Part shown: in pieces, positions 7,846 to 18,721 of the stretch
How the letters are laid out: the number at the start of each line of letters is the position of its first letter
Position numbering within the stretch: the stretch's first letter is position 1
Source of the DNA: Paractinoplanes lichenicola
GTDB lineage: Bacteria > Actinomycetota > Actinomycetes > Mycobacteriales > Micromonosporaceae
Direction: 5' to 3'
Length of the DNA: 64,000 bases
Assembly: GCF_016785085.1 (NCBI RefSeq)
Contig: NZ_JAENHO010000005.1
Location: forward strand, 310,001-374,000
Notes under the pieces: generated by a model
Told to the model about the DNA's origin: nothing
Databases searched by the model: none
What the model saw: the letters and a program-made list of their open reading frames with translations, nothing else
Translations under genes and position numbers: made by a program

Positions 7846-9049
7846 GCCGCAAGCCTAGCGACGCGACACCGGCAAGGAGCGCCAGCATGATGCCGGTGAA
7901 CCACAGGATCGAGGTGGTCGACGGGACATACCGGGTGGCCACGCCCAATCCCAGCACCGGCACGACCAGACCCGAGTACGCGATCAGGAACAGCCCGGCC
8001 AGGCTCTCGCCCCGCTGCGCGACGGGAGCGTTCACGGCGATCGTCCCGACCGCCGACTTGAACAGGATGCCCGCCCCGGCCCCGGCGATCGCCCCGCCGA
8101 TCAGGAAGCCCGCCAGCGACGCCGTCTCCATGCCCGCGGTCAGCACGATCAGCCCGGTGGCCTGCGCGATCAGTCCGCCTACGAACCGGGCCCGCGGCGC
8201 GATCTTCCCGCTGACGGCCTGGCTGGCCGCGCCCGCGCCGAAGACCACGAAGACGGTCAGCCCGGCCAGCAGGCGGCTCGGGTGGTGCAGGGCGCCCGCC
8301 ACGAAGCTCGGCGCCAGCGACGTGAACAGACCGAACACGGCGAAGGCGGCGAACGCGGAGACGACGGCGACGACCACGGCGACCCGGTCCCGCCCGGCGA
8401 TGCGCACGCCCTGCGGCCGGTAGCGCGGGCGGGTGGCGGGCGCGTCCACCGTCTCGGGCGCGGCGGCGACGGCGACCACGCTCAGCGCCAGCAGGATCAG
8501 GAAGACCACGTACGGCGTACGCAGGGGAGTGGTCACGAACTGCGCGAGGGCCCCCGCGACCAGCGTGCCCGCGCCGAGCCCGCCCAGGTTGGCGGCCGAC
8601 GAGACGACCTCGAAGCGCGTCCCGTCCGCCTCCGGCCGGTGCGCCTTGTGCAGTTCGAGCAGGTACGCCGTGGCGGTCGCGGTCAGCATGCCCACGCCCA
8701 GGCCGGTCAGGAACCGGGCCACGATCAGGCCGGGCAGCGCGGTCCACGTGAGGAACAGCACGCCGGCGAGGATCTCCAGCGCGAGGGAGGCGTACAGGAT
8801 GCGGCGGCGGCCGGTCCAGTCCGAGATGTGCCCGGCCAGCACCAGGCTGGTGATCACGCCGAGGGCGTACATCGCGAAGACGACCGTCACCGTGAACGCG
8901 GAGAAGCCGTCCGTGCGCTGGTAGAGCGGGTAGAGCGGGGTCGGCACGGTGGAGAAGGCGAGCGCGACGAGATAGACGGCGGCGATCAGCCAGAAGCCCC
9001 GGCCGTGGCGCTGCGAGACCGGCGCCGGTCGCTCCAACAAAAGGGTCAT
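7835..9049 (-). CDS. MFS transporter
   Basis: This roughly 400-residue protein has about twelve hydrophobic segments. The MFS loop 2-3 signature is present as GHISDWTGRRRILY. A central basic loop separates two six-helix halves. The substrate is unknown; drug or metabolite export is common for this layout. I place the start at 9049, because the alternative ATG at 9085 would put a clear palindrome (9075-9092) inside the coding region. It overlaps the downstream OhrR-like gene and is divergent from a LysR gene. Confidence 0.88.
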   Translation of the reverse strand: MTLLLERPAPVSQRHGRGFWLIAAVYLVALAFSTVPTPLYPLYQRTDGFSAFTVTVVFAMYALGVITSLVLAGHISDWTGRRRILYASLALEILAGVLFLTWTALPGLIVARFLTGLGVGMLTATATAYLLELHKAHRPEADGTRFEVVSSAANLGGLGAGTLVAGALAQFVTTPLRTPYVVFLILLALSVVAVAAAPETVDAPATRPRYRPQGVRIAGRDRVAVVVAVVSAFAAFAVFGLFTSLAPSFVAGALHHPSRLLAGLTVFVVFGAGAASQAVSGKIAPRARFVGGLIAQATGLIVLTAGMETASLAGFLIGGAIAGAGAGILFKSAVGTIAVNAPVAQRGESLAGLFLIAYSGLVVPVLGLGVATRYVPSTTSILWFTGIMLALLAGVASLGLRRGR

Positions 9050-9074
9050 GCCCAGAGATTGCGCCGCCACCAGC

Positions 9075-9092
9075 ATCATCGCCAACGATGAT
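9075..9092. promoter_or_regulatory. Palindrome between MFS and LysR genes
   Basis: ATCATCG/CGATGAT, 7-bp arms around a CCAA centre, lies between the divergent MFS and LysR genes and fits the T-N11-A form of LysR-type binding sites. A second short palindrome, CACGA/TCGTG at 9109-9119, overlaps the regulator's start. These are likely sites for autoregulation and for control of the transporter. Confidence 0.5.
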
Positions 9093-9116
9093 CAATGCTG
9101 ACTAGGATCACGAATC

Positions 9117-10007
9117 GTGCTGGAACTGCGTCACTTCGAATACTTCGTGGCCGTCGCCGAGGAGCGGAGCTTCACCCGGGCCGCGGCCCGCCTGCACGTC
9201 GTGCAGTCCGGGGTGTCGGCCGTGATCAAGTCGCTCGAGCACGAGCTGGGCTCGCGCCTGCTCGAGCGCACGTCGAAGCGGGTCGAGCTGACCGACGCGG
9301 GCGTCGCCCTGCTGCCCCGGGCCCGGGCGGCGATCGACGCCGTACGGGAGGCCCGGGACGCCGTCGACGAGGTGCGCGGGGGCCTGCGGGGCACGGTCCG
9401 GATCGGCACGATGATCTCGGTCCCGCTGATCGACGTGCCGGCCCTGCTGGGCGCGTTCCACCGGGTGCACCCGCACGTCGGGCTGCGGCTGAGCGTCTCG
9501 CCGCGCGGCTCGGTCGGGCTGCTGGACGGGATCGCCGACGGCTCGCTCGACGTGGCGTTCGTCTCGGCGCCCGGCCGCCCGCCGCCCGGCCTGCGGGTGC
9601 GGCAGATCGAGTCCCGGCGTCTCGACTTGGTGCTGCCCGCGGGGCACCGGCTGGCCGGCCCGGCCGAGGTGCGGATCCCCGACCTGGCCGGCGAGGCGTT
9701 CGTCGACTTCCCGGCCGGCTTCGGCAACCGGACGGTCGTCGACCGGGCGTTCGCCGCGGCCGGGGTGCAACGGCACGTGGCGATCGAGGTGACCGACATC
9801 GCGAGCGGCGCGAGCTTCGTACGGGAAGGTCTGGGGGTGGCCATTCTGCCGCTGTTCGCGGTGCCGGAGGACCGGCGGGGACTCGTGCTCAAGAACGTCG
9901 CCGGCGCCGACCTGGACTGGCCGATCGGGGTCGCGGTCTCGGCCCTGCGCAGGCCCAGCGCCGCGGCTCGGGCGCTTCTGGCGCTCATCGACGAGAAGGT
10001 CGGTTAG
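9117..10007 (+). CDS. LysR-family transcriptional regulator
   Basis: The 296-residue protein has the N-terminal winged HTH (LRHFEYFVAVAEERSFTRAA, then VVQSGVSAVIKSLE) and a periplasmic-binding-like effector domain from about residue 90. The effector domain contains GTVRIGTMISVPL and FVREGLGVAILPLFAV. It starts at a GTG overlapping a small palindrome. It is divergent from the MFS gene, which is its most likely target. The effector molecule is unknown. Confidence 0.92.
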   Translation: MLELRHFEYFVAVAEERSFTRAAARLHVVQSGVSAVIKSLEHELGSRLLERTSKRVELTDAGVALLPRARAAIDAVREARDAVDEVRGGLRGTVRIGTMISVPLIDVPALLGAFHRVHPHVGLRLSVSPRGSVGLLDGIADGSLDVAFVSAPGRPPPGLRVRQIESRRLDLVLPAGHRLAGPAEVRIPDLAGEAFVDFPAGFGNRTVVDRAFAAAGVQRHVAIEVTDIASGASFVREGLGVAILPLFAVPEDRRGLVLKNVAGADLDWPIGVAVSALRRPSAAARALLALIDEKVG

Positions 10008-10078
10008 CCCGAAACGCTCTCATGATTGCCATTCGTCCGTAAAACTTTCACATATCGGACCGAATGGGGGGAGCGGCG

Positions 10079-11209
10079 GTGGCTGAGGTTCAACCGGCCG
10101 AGTCGGTGCTGCAGTTCCGGCGGTTCGCGCTGGCCGTCTGCGTGATCGGCGTGCTCGTGCAGCTCGGGCTGACCGCCTACTACCTCGGCATGGGGCACAA
10201 GGCGCAGCCGCATCACGTGCCGGTCGGGCTGGTGTCGCCGGCCGCCGAGCGCACCCAGGTGGCCGGCCTGCTCACCGAGAAGGGCTATTTCAAGGTCACC
10301 GACTACGCCACCGCGGACGACCTCGAGATCGCGATCAAGCGGCGCGACGTGTACGGCGGCGTCGACATCACCGGCACCCGGCCCCACCTGTACGTGGCCT
10401 CGGCCGCCGGACCCGCCGCGGCGGCGCTGCTGCGCACCACGTTCACGTCGGTCGTGCAGCAGCAGACCGCGGCCGAGCTGACCAAGCTGGCGAGTGAGGG
10501 CGACCGCATCCCGGTCTCGCAGGCCCAGCAGCTCAACTCCCCGCCGCCGATCACCGACGTGGTGCCGCTGCCCGACGACGACGTCAACGGCGTCTCGCTC
10601 GGCTTCCTGACCCAGGCGCTCGCGCTCGGCGGCACGATCGCGTCGATGGGCCTGGGCCGCCTGATTCCCCGTACGCGCAGGTCCTGGCGCCGCGGCATCG
10701 CGCACGTGAGCATCCTGGCCGTCTACGCCGTCGGCTCGGCCGCCGCGGTGCTGTGGTCGATGGGCTGGTTCGGCGTGGGGGTCACCGCCGACCGCAGCGA
10801 GATGCTCGGGATCTTCTCGCTGATCTCGCTGGCCATCACCGCCTCCACGGCCGGCGCGGTGGCCCTGTTCGGCCCGGCCGGCGCGCTGATCGGCGCCATG
10901 TATTTCACGCTGGGCACGGTGATCTCGGGCGCCAGCATCCTGCCCGAGTTCCTGCCCGCGTTCGGCCGGCACCTCGGGGCCAACCTGCCGACCGGCGCCG
11001 GCGTGCAGGCCGTGCGCGACAACCTGTACTTCCCGGCGGCCGACATCCAGGGCCACCTGATCGTGCTCTCGCTCTATGCGGGCCTCGGCGCGATCGTCGT
11101 GCTGGTCACGAACATGCTGCCCAACCGCCGCAACCAGACCTCCGAGGTCGACCTCGACCTGGCCCACCGGCTCGAGGGTTCGGAACGACGGGAGGCGGTG
11201 AAACTCTGA
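10079..11209 (+). CDS. Membrane protein, YhgE/ABC-2-like
   Basis: This protein of about 376 residues has one N-terminal membrane helix, a soluble domain of roughly 150 residues, then about five helices ahead of a basic/acidic tail. The order resembles Pip/YhgE and ABC-2 type membrane proteins that act in export or envelope remodelling. No ATPase partner is adjacent. The GTG at 10079 has a good SD (GGGGGAG); an ATG 15 bases upstream overlaps that SD, so 10079 is preferred. Family placement is tentative. Confidence 0.7.
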   Translation: MAEVQPAESVLQFRRFALAVCVIGVLVQLGLTAYYLGMGHKAQPHHVPVGLVSPAAERTQVAGLLTEKGYFKVTDYATADDLEIAIKRRDVYGGVDITGTRPHLYVASAAGPAAAALLRTTFTSVVQQQTAAELTKLASEGDRIPVSQAQQLNSPPPITDVVPLPDDDVNGVSLGFLTQALALGGTIASMGLGRLIPRTRRSWRRGIAHVSILAVYAVGSAAAVLWSMGWFGVGVTADRSEMLGIFSLISLAITASTAGAVALFGPAGALIGAMYFTLGTVISGASILPEFLPAFGRHLGANLPTGAGVQAVRDNLYFPAADIQGHLIVLSLYAGLGAIVVLVTNMLPNRRNQTSEVDLDLAHRLEGSERREAVKL

Positions 11210-11242
11210 GGTCGCGGCCCGGCCCTGCCGATCATCAGGGGC

Positions 11243-11845
11243 ATGCCCGTACGCACCCGAGTCACCGTCCCGCTGCGCTACGCCGACGGCTACGAGACCG
11301 TCGCCGGGATGGTCACCTTCGACGGACTCTCCGACGGCAAGGAGCATTTGGCGCTCGCGCTCGGCACGCCCGGTGAGTTCCCCCTCGTACGCATGCATTC
11401 CGAGTGCCTGACCGGCGACGTGTTCGGATCGCAGCGCTGCGACTGCGGCCCCCAGCTGCGCGAGTCCGTCGAGCGGATCGCCGAGCACGGCGGCTATCTG
11501 CTCTATCTGCGGCAGGAGGGGCGTGGCATCGGGCTCTACAACAAGCTCGACACCTACACGCTGCAGGACGCCGGGCTCGACACCTATCAGGCCAACCGCG
11601 CGCTCGGCCACGGTGACGACCAGCGCGACTACTCGGCCGCCGCGCAGATGCTGACCGCGCTCGGGGCCACCACGATCGACCTGCTGACCAACAATCCGGA
11701 CAAGGTCGCCCAGCTCCGCCGGAACCACATCGCCGTACGGGAGGTCGTGCCCACCGCCGTGCACGCGTCCCCGGCCAACCGGCGCTATCTCGAAGCCAAG
11801 GTCGCGCACACCGGTCACACCATTTCGCTCCCGGTGGCCCACTAA
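11243..11845 (+). CDS. ribA: GTP cyclohydrolase II
   Basis: The 200-residue enzyme converts GTP to the first pyrimidine intermediate of riboflavin synthesis. The zinc cysteines are in SECLTGDVFGSQRCDCG near residue 55, and the catalytic region RQEGRGIGLYNK follows near 90. LLTNNPDK near 155 is the conserved GTP-binding segment. It is a stand-alone RibA, not fused to the DHBP synthase RibB as is common in actinobacteria. No other rib gene is in the window. The short spacing after the membrane protein gene (33 bp) allows co-transcription. Confidence 0.93.
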   Translation: MPVRTRVTVPLRYADGYETVAGMVTFDGLSDGKEHLALALGTPGEFPLVRMHSECLTGDVFGSQRCDCGPQLRESVERIAEHGGYLLYLRQEGRGIGLYNKLDTYTLQDAGLDTYQANRALGHGDDQRDYSAAAQMLTALGATTIDLLTNNPDKVAQLRRNHIAVREVVPTAVHASPANRRYLEAKVAHTGHTISLPVAH

Positions 11846-11875
11846 GGTTTCGGCGCGGGTGCCGAACAGGAGTTC

Positions 11876-12474
11876 GTGGGGATTGAGCGGATCAACTCGC
11901 GAATCGCGGACATCCAGAGCCGGATGATCGCGATGCAGACGCAACAGGCGGGCCGTAACGTGCAGGCCCAGCAGACCAAGTCGGCCTCGGGCGCCGAGGG
12001 CGGCAGCTTCGCGAACGCCCTGGAGAACGCCGTCGCGCAGACGTCGACCGCCGGCAAGTCCTACACCCTCAACAGCAAGGGCATCCCGACCGAGCTCGCC
12101 GCCTACGGCAACGGCAAGATCCCGGCCAACGCGCTCGAACAGGTCGGCAACACCCGGCACAAGCTGTGGGCGCCGGCCGCCGAGGGGCTGAACCGGATGA
12201 TCAACGACGCCAAGCGCGAGGGTGTCACCATCGGCATCACCGACTCGTACCGCCCGTACGAGGAACAGGTCGATCTCGCCCGCCGCAAGGGGCTCTACTC
12301 CCAGGGCGGGCTGGCGGCCAAGCCCGGCACCAGCGAGCACGGCTGGGGCATGGCCACCGACCTCGACCTGAACAGCAAGGCGCAGACCTGGATGCGGGCC
12401 AACGCCGAGAAGTACGGCTTCTCCGAGAACGTGCCGCGCGAGCCGTGGCACTGGGAGTTCAAGCCGCCGACCGC

Positions 12475-12478
<4 letters not shown>
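11876..12478 (+). CDS. M15-family D-alanyl-D-alanine carboxypeptidase
   Basis: This protein of 200 residues has a C-terminal VanY/M15B domain with the zinc and catalytic pattern ITDSYRPYEEQ, TSEHGWGMATDLDL and PREPWHWEF. Such enzymes trim the terminal D-Ala of peptidoglycan. The first 60 residues are helical and Gln/Ala-rich, starting with ERINSRIADIQSRM, and there is no signal peptide. That opening resembles the N-terminal segments of some actinobacterial flagellum-associated wall hydrolases, but this link is only an impression. The start is a GTG at 11876. Its stop overlaps the convergent methyltransferase gene. Confidence 0.85.
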
Positions 12479-14407
<1,929 letters not shown>

Positions 14408-14418
14408 TTCCGTAGCGC

Positions 14419-14453
14419 AAAACCGCCCTGGTCACACGGCCGGGGCGGTTTTT
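14419..14453 (+). terminator. Rho-independent terminator after asd
   Basis: AAAACCGCCC pairs with GGGCGGTTTT across a short loop and ends in a T-run, 12 bases after the asd stop codon. The A-tract on the other side could also let it work on the minus strand. Confidence 0.9.
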
Positions 14454-14543
14454 GTTGTCCGCGCCTCATCCTCCAATGTGGAAATCTAGGACTTTTTGCC
14501 CGAATCGGTGGCGGATGGTCGGTTTGAGGTGCAGAGTGATTGC

Positions 14544-14747
14544 ATGAGCGACAGTGGGCCCGGCGGAGGCTACTTCTGGTGCCTTCGCCATCATCGGGTC
14601 GAGACCGGCGACGACGTGTGTCCCGCCCAATATCGACTCGGCCCCTACGCCACGGCCGACGAAGCCACGCATGCTCTCGAGACTGTCGAGAAGCGCAACG
14701 CCGAGTGGGATGCCGAGGATGCTCGTTGGAACGGGGAGGCCCGCTGA
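14544..14747 (+). CDS. Small conserved-looking protein
   Basis: The 67-residue protein reads YFWCLRHHRVETGDD, VCPAQYRLGPY and then an acidic helix ending in ARWNGEAR. The two cysteines with a Trp and His look like a small metal or redox knuckle followed by an amphipathic helix. I have the impression that similar short proteins are common in actinobacteria, with unknown role. The ATG at 14544 is preferred over an upstream start because the sequence becomes protein-like only there. Confidence 0.7.
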   Translation: MSDSGPGGGYFWCLRHHRVETGDDVCPAQYRLGPYATADEATHALETVEKRNAEWDAEDARWNGEAR

Positions 14748-14857
14748 CGCCGGCGCCGGCCCCCTGAGTCCGCGCACCACCACCGATCGTTGCAGTCTCC
14801 GGGCGGAGACGAGCCCGCACTGACTCGCGCAGTCATTCGCAAGGAGGAACACCCCAG

Positions 14858-17233
14858 ATGGCCGCTGCCAAAAAGGCCCCCAGTCTTGCCTCTAGAGCGG
14901 ACAAAAACCGCATTTCGCGTACGCCGGCTCGTGAGCCCACGAAGCCGGCCGCTCCGCGTTCCGGCGCCGGGCGGGGGACCTCGGTGGCGGGCCGATCAGT
15001 GGCCGCTCGCGCCGCGGCTCCGGCCAAGACGGTGACCGCTCGCGCCGCGGCTCCGGCCAAGACGGTGACCGCTCGCGCCGCGGCTCCGGCCAAGACGGTG
15101 GCCGCTAAGACGACGGGCGCGAAGGCTGCTGCCGTGAAGACCGCCTCCGCGAAGACCGCCTCCGCGAAGACCGCCTTTGCGAGGACTGCCGCCGCGAAGA
15201 CGACGAGTGCGAAGGCCGTGGCCGGGAAGGCTGTGGGCGCTAAGTCTTCGGCGGTTGCCAAGTCTCCGGCGGGCGCGCGGGCGGCGGTGGCGAAGGCGGC
15301 GAGCGCGACCGCTGCGGGCCGGAAGACGGCGACCGCCGCCAAGCCAGTTGGTGCGAAGGCCGCGGCTGCGAAGACCGCGACGGCGAAGGGTGTGGCGTCG
15401 GCGAAGAGCGCGGCGGCGAAGACGGGTGCTGTGAAGAGTGCGGCTGCTGCGAAGGCTGCGGCGGCTAAGACGGGTGCGGCCAAGACCGCGGGTGCGAAGA
15501 CCGCGGGTTTGAAGACAGGGGCGGCCAAGGCTGCGACTGTGAAGACGACGGGTGTCAAGACCGCGCCGAAGCAGCGGGCTGCGGCGGGGGCGAAGCAGGG
15601 TCCGTCCACGATGGGCTCGCGTGCGGGCCGGGCCGGGCGTGCGGACAAGGAGACCACCGTGACTGCTGCGGCGGCGGTGAAGGCGGCCTCGGCCGTCAAG
15701 AAGGCTACGACGTCCACCGCCCGTAAGGCGGCGGCGAGCAGTGCGGGCAAGTCGACCGGGGTGGCCAGGGTTCCGGCCAGCCGCACCGGTTCCACCAAGA
15801 CGGCGGCTACCAAGGCTGGGGCGATGACGACAGCGAGCAAGACGACCGCGGCCAAGGCCGCTAAGACAACGGCGAAGAAGTCCGCACCGAAGCGGACGGC
15901 GGCGGCGAGCTCGGCCGCGCCGAAGCGGACGGCGACCGCGACCGTGGGCAAGAAGACGGCCGCGGCGACCAGCACGACGGCGAAGAAGTCGGCGACGAGC
16001 GCGACCGTGGCCAAGAAGACCACCGCCGCCAAGAAGACGGCGGCGGCGAGCAGCGCGACGGCGAAGAAGTCGGCCACGAGCGCGACGGCGGCCAAGAAGA
16101 CGGCGGCGGCGTCGAGCACGGCGGCCAAGAAGACCACGGCCAAGGCGACGGCGGCGAAGAAGACGGCGGCCAAGGCCACCTCGACGCGGCCGGCGAGCAA
16201 GACGGCGGCCAAGAAGGCGCCCGCGACCAAGGCGGCCAAGGCGACGACCGCGGCCAAGGCGGCCACGTCGGCGGGCTCGGCCGCGGCCCGGAACGCCACG
16301 GCCTCGGCGAACAAGGCCGCGGCGGGCAGCGCGCGGACCGGCTACAACCGCAGTGCGACGGCCGCGGCCAACCGCGCCGCCGCGGGCAGTGCCAAGACCG
16401 GAGCCGAGCGGGGCGCCGCGGCGGCCGCGAACCGGGCCGCCGCCACCGCCAACCGGGCCGCGGCGACCGCGGCCAAGTCGGGCGCGAAGTCGGCGGCCGC
16501 GGCCCGCAAGGCGACCGCGACCAAGGCCGGCCCGGCGGCCAAGAAGACCGCCGCCAAGAAGACGGCGACGAAGGCGACGGCCGGCAAGGCAACCGCGGCC
16601 AAGGCAACCGCGACCAAGGCGACGGCCACCAAGGCGACGGCGGCCAAGAGCACGGTGGCGAAGAAGGCGGCCACGGTCAAGAAGGCCGCTCCGGCCAAGA
16701 CGGCCACCAAGAGCACTGCCGTGAAGAAGACGGCGGCCAAGAAGGCGCCGGCGACCGCGATGAAGAAGGCGGCTCCGGCGGCGAAGAAGACGGCCGCCAA
16801 GAAGGCGCCGGCCAAGAAGGCTCCCGCGGCCAGGACGGCCCCGGCCACGAAGGCCGCCGGCGCCCGCAAGGCGACGGCACCGCGTACGGCTGGGGAAGGG
16901 GCTGCCGCCAAGGCCACGCCCCGCTCGCCGGTGGCCAAGGTGGCCGGCCTGAGCCCGGTGATGGCCCGCGGCGGCAACAAGCCCGCGGCGACGCCGGCGG
17001 ACAAGCGCAGCGCCACCAACGAGGCCGGCGCGACCCGCAACCGGGCCGCCCGCTCGGCCAACACGCCGCGCGCGGCCGCGACCGCGAAGAACTCGGCGAC
17101 CAACCGGGCCCGGGTCTCCAAGGCGGCCAGCGCGGCCGCCGCCCGGCAGGCCGCGCTCGGCAACACCCCGGCCGCCGATATGATGGACGCGCCCGCCTCG
17201 ACGGCCCGCAAGGCCGCCGCGCGCCGGCGCTGA
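14858..17233 (+). CDS. Very long Lys/Ala-rich histone H1-like protein
   Basis: A strong SD (AAGGAGG) precedes the ATG. The 791-residue product is almost only Ala, Lys, Thr, Ser and Arg, with endless AKK, AAKTA and KKTAA units like the tails of HupB and eukaryotic histone H1. No folded HU domain is visible at either end. The C-terminal 130 residues are less repetitive, with SPVMARGGNKPAA and RNRAARSANT. It is expected to bind DNA or RNA non-specifically through its charge. Codon positions are consistent with the plus frame; long opposite-strand frames are mirror images of the repeats. Confidence 0.75.
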   Translation: MAAAKKAPSLASRADKNRISRTPAREPTKPAAPRSGAGRGTSVAGRSVAARAAAPAKTVTARAAAPAKTVTARAAAPAKTVAAKTTGAKAAAVKTASAKTASAKTAFARTAAAKTTSAKAVAGKAVGAKSSAVAKSPAGARAAVAKAASATAAGRKTATAAKPVGAKAAAAKTATAKGVASAKSAAAKTGAVKSAAAAKAAAAKTGAAKTAGAKTAGLKTGAAKAATVKTTGVKTAPKQRAAAGAKQGPSTMGSRAGRAGRADKETTVTAAAAVKAASAVKKATTSTARKAAASSAGKSTGVARVPASRTGSTKTAATKAGAMTTASKTTAAKAAKTTAKKSAPKRTAAASSAAPKRTATATVGKKTAAATSTTAKKSATSATVAKKTTAAKKTAAASSATAKKSATSATAAKKTAAASSTAAKKTTAKATAAKKTAAKATSTRPASKTAAKKAPATKAAKATTAAKAATSAGSAAARNATASANKAAAGSARTGYNRSATAAANRAAAGSAKTGAERGAAAAANRAAATANRAAATAAKSGAKSAAAARKATATKAGPAAKKTAAKKTATKATAGKATAAKATATKATATKATAAKSTVAKKAATVKKAAPAKTATKSTAVKKTAAKKAPATAMKKAAPAAKKTAAKKAPAKKAPAARTAPATKAAGARKATAPRTAGEGAAAKATPRSPVAKVAGLSPVMARGGNKPAATPADKRSATNEAGATRNRAARSANTPRAAATAKNSATNRARVSKAASAAAARQAALGNTPAADMMDAPASTARKAAARRR
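14999..15097 (+). repeat. 33-bp tandem repeat in the histone-like gene
   Basis: Three near-identical 33-bp units encode the 11-residue unit (V-T/A)-A-R-A-A-A-P-A-K-T. They are likely to vary in copy number by slippage. Less exact repeats continue downstream through most of the gene. Confidence 0.8.
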
Positions 17234-17248
17234 CAACCGCACGAAAGA

Positions 17249-17273
17249 GGGCCGCGCCTGCCGGGCGCGGCCC
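17249..17273. terminator. Terminator-like hairpin
   Basis: GGGCCGCGCC and GGCGCGGCCC form a perfect GC stem about 15 bases after the histone-like stop codon. There is no T-run, so it is either an inefficient terminator or a processing hairpin between this gene and the ribonuclease gene. Confidence 0.55.
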
Positions 17274-17305
17274 TTCGTCGTACGGGGAACTGGTAGGAAT
17301 GACCC

Positions 17306-18721
17306 GTGCCGATCAGACGGGTGTGGGCGCCGCGCATCGACTTCGACGCGCTGCGGCGGGAACTCAGGCTGCCGGGCGACTTCCCGGCCGACGCGCTGGC
17401 CGAGGCCGAACGGGCCGCCGCGGCGCCGCCACCACCGGCCGCCGACCGTACGGACGTGCCGTTCGTGACGATCGACCCGGCCACGTCGAAGGATCTCGAC
17501 CAGGCCATGCACCTGAGCCGGCGCCCCGGCGGCGGCTATCGGGTGCGCTACGCGATCGCCGACGTCGCCTCCTACGTGCGGCCGGGCGGCCCGCTCGAGG
17601 CCGAGACGTGGGTCCGCGGCCAGACGATCTACCTCCCCGACGGGCGGATCCCGCTGCACCCGGCGGTGCTCAGCGAGGACGCGGTGAGCCTGTTCCCCGA
17701 CGTCGACCGGTCGGCCGTGCTGTGGACGATCGACCTCGACGCCGACGGCGCGACCACCTCGATCGCCCTCGAACGGGCGCGGGTGCGCAGCCGGGCCAAG
17801 CTCAACTACGAGGCCGTGCAGCAGCAGGTCGACGCGGGCAACGCCCCCGAGCCGCTGGCGCTGCTGACCGAGCTGGGCACGCTGCTGGCCCGGCGGGCGG
17901 TCGACCGGGGCGCGGTCAACCTGCCGCTGCCCGAGCAGGAGGTCGAGCCGCACGACGGCGGGTGGCGGCTGGTGCTGCGGGCGCCGCTGGCCGTCGAGGA
18001 GCACAACGCGCAGATCTCGCTGCTCACCGGCATGGCCGCGGCCGAGCTGATGCTGGGCGCGAAGGTCGGGCTGCTGCGCACGATGCCGCCGCCCAAGCCC
18101 GAGGCGATCGTCAAGCTGCAGGCGGCCGCGAAGTCGCTGGGCGTGCTGTGGCCGTCCGGGGCCCCGGTCGGCACGGTGGTCGCGTCGGTCGACCCGGGCA
18201 CCCCGCGCGGCGCGGCCTTCCTCGACCAGGCGGCCGACCTGCTGCGCGGCGCGGCCTACACGCCGTTCGACGGCACGCTGCCCGAGCAGACCGGGCACGG
18301 CGGCGTCGGCGCGCCGTACGCGCACGTCACTGCCCCGCTGCGGCGGCTGGCCGACCGCTACGCGACGGAGGTCTGCCTGGCCGTCGCGGCGGGGGAGACG
18401 ATCCCCGAGTGGGCACGGGCCGCGCTGCCCCGGCTGCCCAAGGCGATGTCCGAGTCGGACCGGCTGGCCGGCGCGGCCAACCGGGGAGCGATCGACCTGG
18501 CCGAGGCCGTGCTGCTGGAGCATCGGGTGGGCGAGCTGTTCGAGGCGGGCGTGGTCGACCTGGACGACCCGTCGAAGGGGCGGCCGCCGGGCGGCACGGT
18601 CGCGATCGACGAGCCGGCCGTGCGGGCGCGCTGTTCGGGGGCCTTGTCGCTGGGCGTACGGATGCAGGCTCGCCTGGTCGTCGCCGACCCGGCCAAGCGG
18701 AAGGTGCAGTTCGAGGCCTAG
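17306..18721 (+). CDS. RNB-domain 3'-5' exoribonuclease
   Basis: The 471-residue protein has the RNase II/R catalytic core. Its metal-binding motif is TIDPATSKDLDQAM near residue 55, followed by VRYAIADVASYV and GQTIYLPDGRIPLHP. The cold-shock and S1 RNA-binding domains that flank RNB in RNase R are missing, as is usual for actinobacterial RNB proteins of this size. It starts at a GTG with SD GGTAGGA. A TnpB element is inserted exactly at its stop codon, apparently without damage. Confidence 0.9.
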   Translation: MPIRRVWAPRIDFDALRRELRLPGDFPADALAEAERAAAAPPPPAADRTDVPFVTIDPATSKDLDQAMHLSRRPGGGYRVRYAIADVASYVRPGGPLEAETWVRGQTIYLPDGRIPLHPAVLSEDAVSLFPDVDRSAVLWTIDLDADGATTSIALERARVRSRAKLNYEAVQQQVDAGNAPEPLALLTELGTLLARRAVDRGAVNLPLPEQEVEPHDGGWRLVLRAPLAVEEHNAQISLLTGMAAAELMLGAKVGLLRTMPPPKPEAIVKLQAAAKSLGVLWPSGAPVGTVVASVDPGTPRGAAFLDQAADLLRGAAYTPFDGTLPEQTGHGGVGAPYAHVTAPLRRLADRYATEVCLAVAAGETIPEWARAALPRLPKAMSESDRLAGAANRGAIDLAEAVLLEHRVGELFEAGVVDLDDPSKGRPPGGTVAIDEPAVRARCSGALSLGVRMQARLVVADPAKRKVQFEA

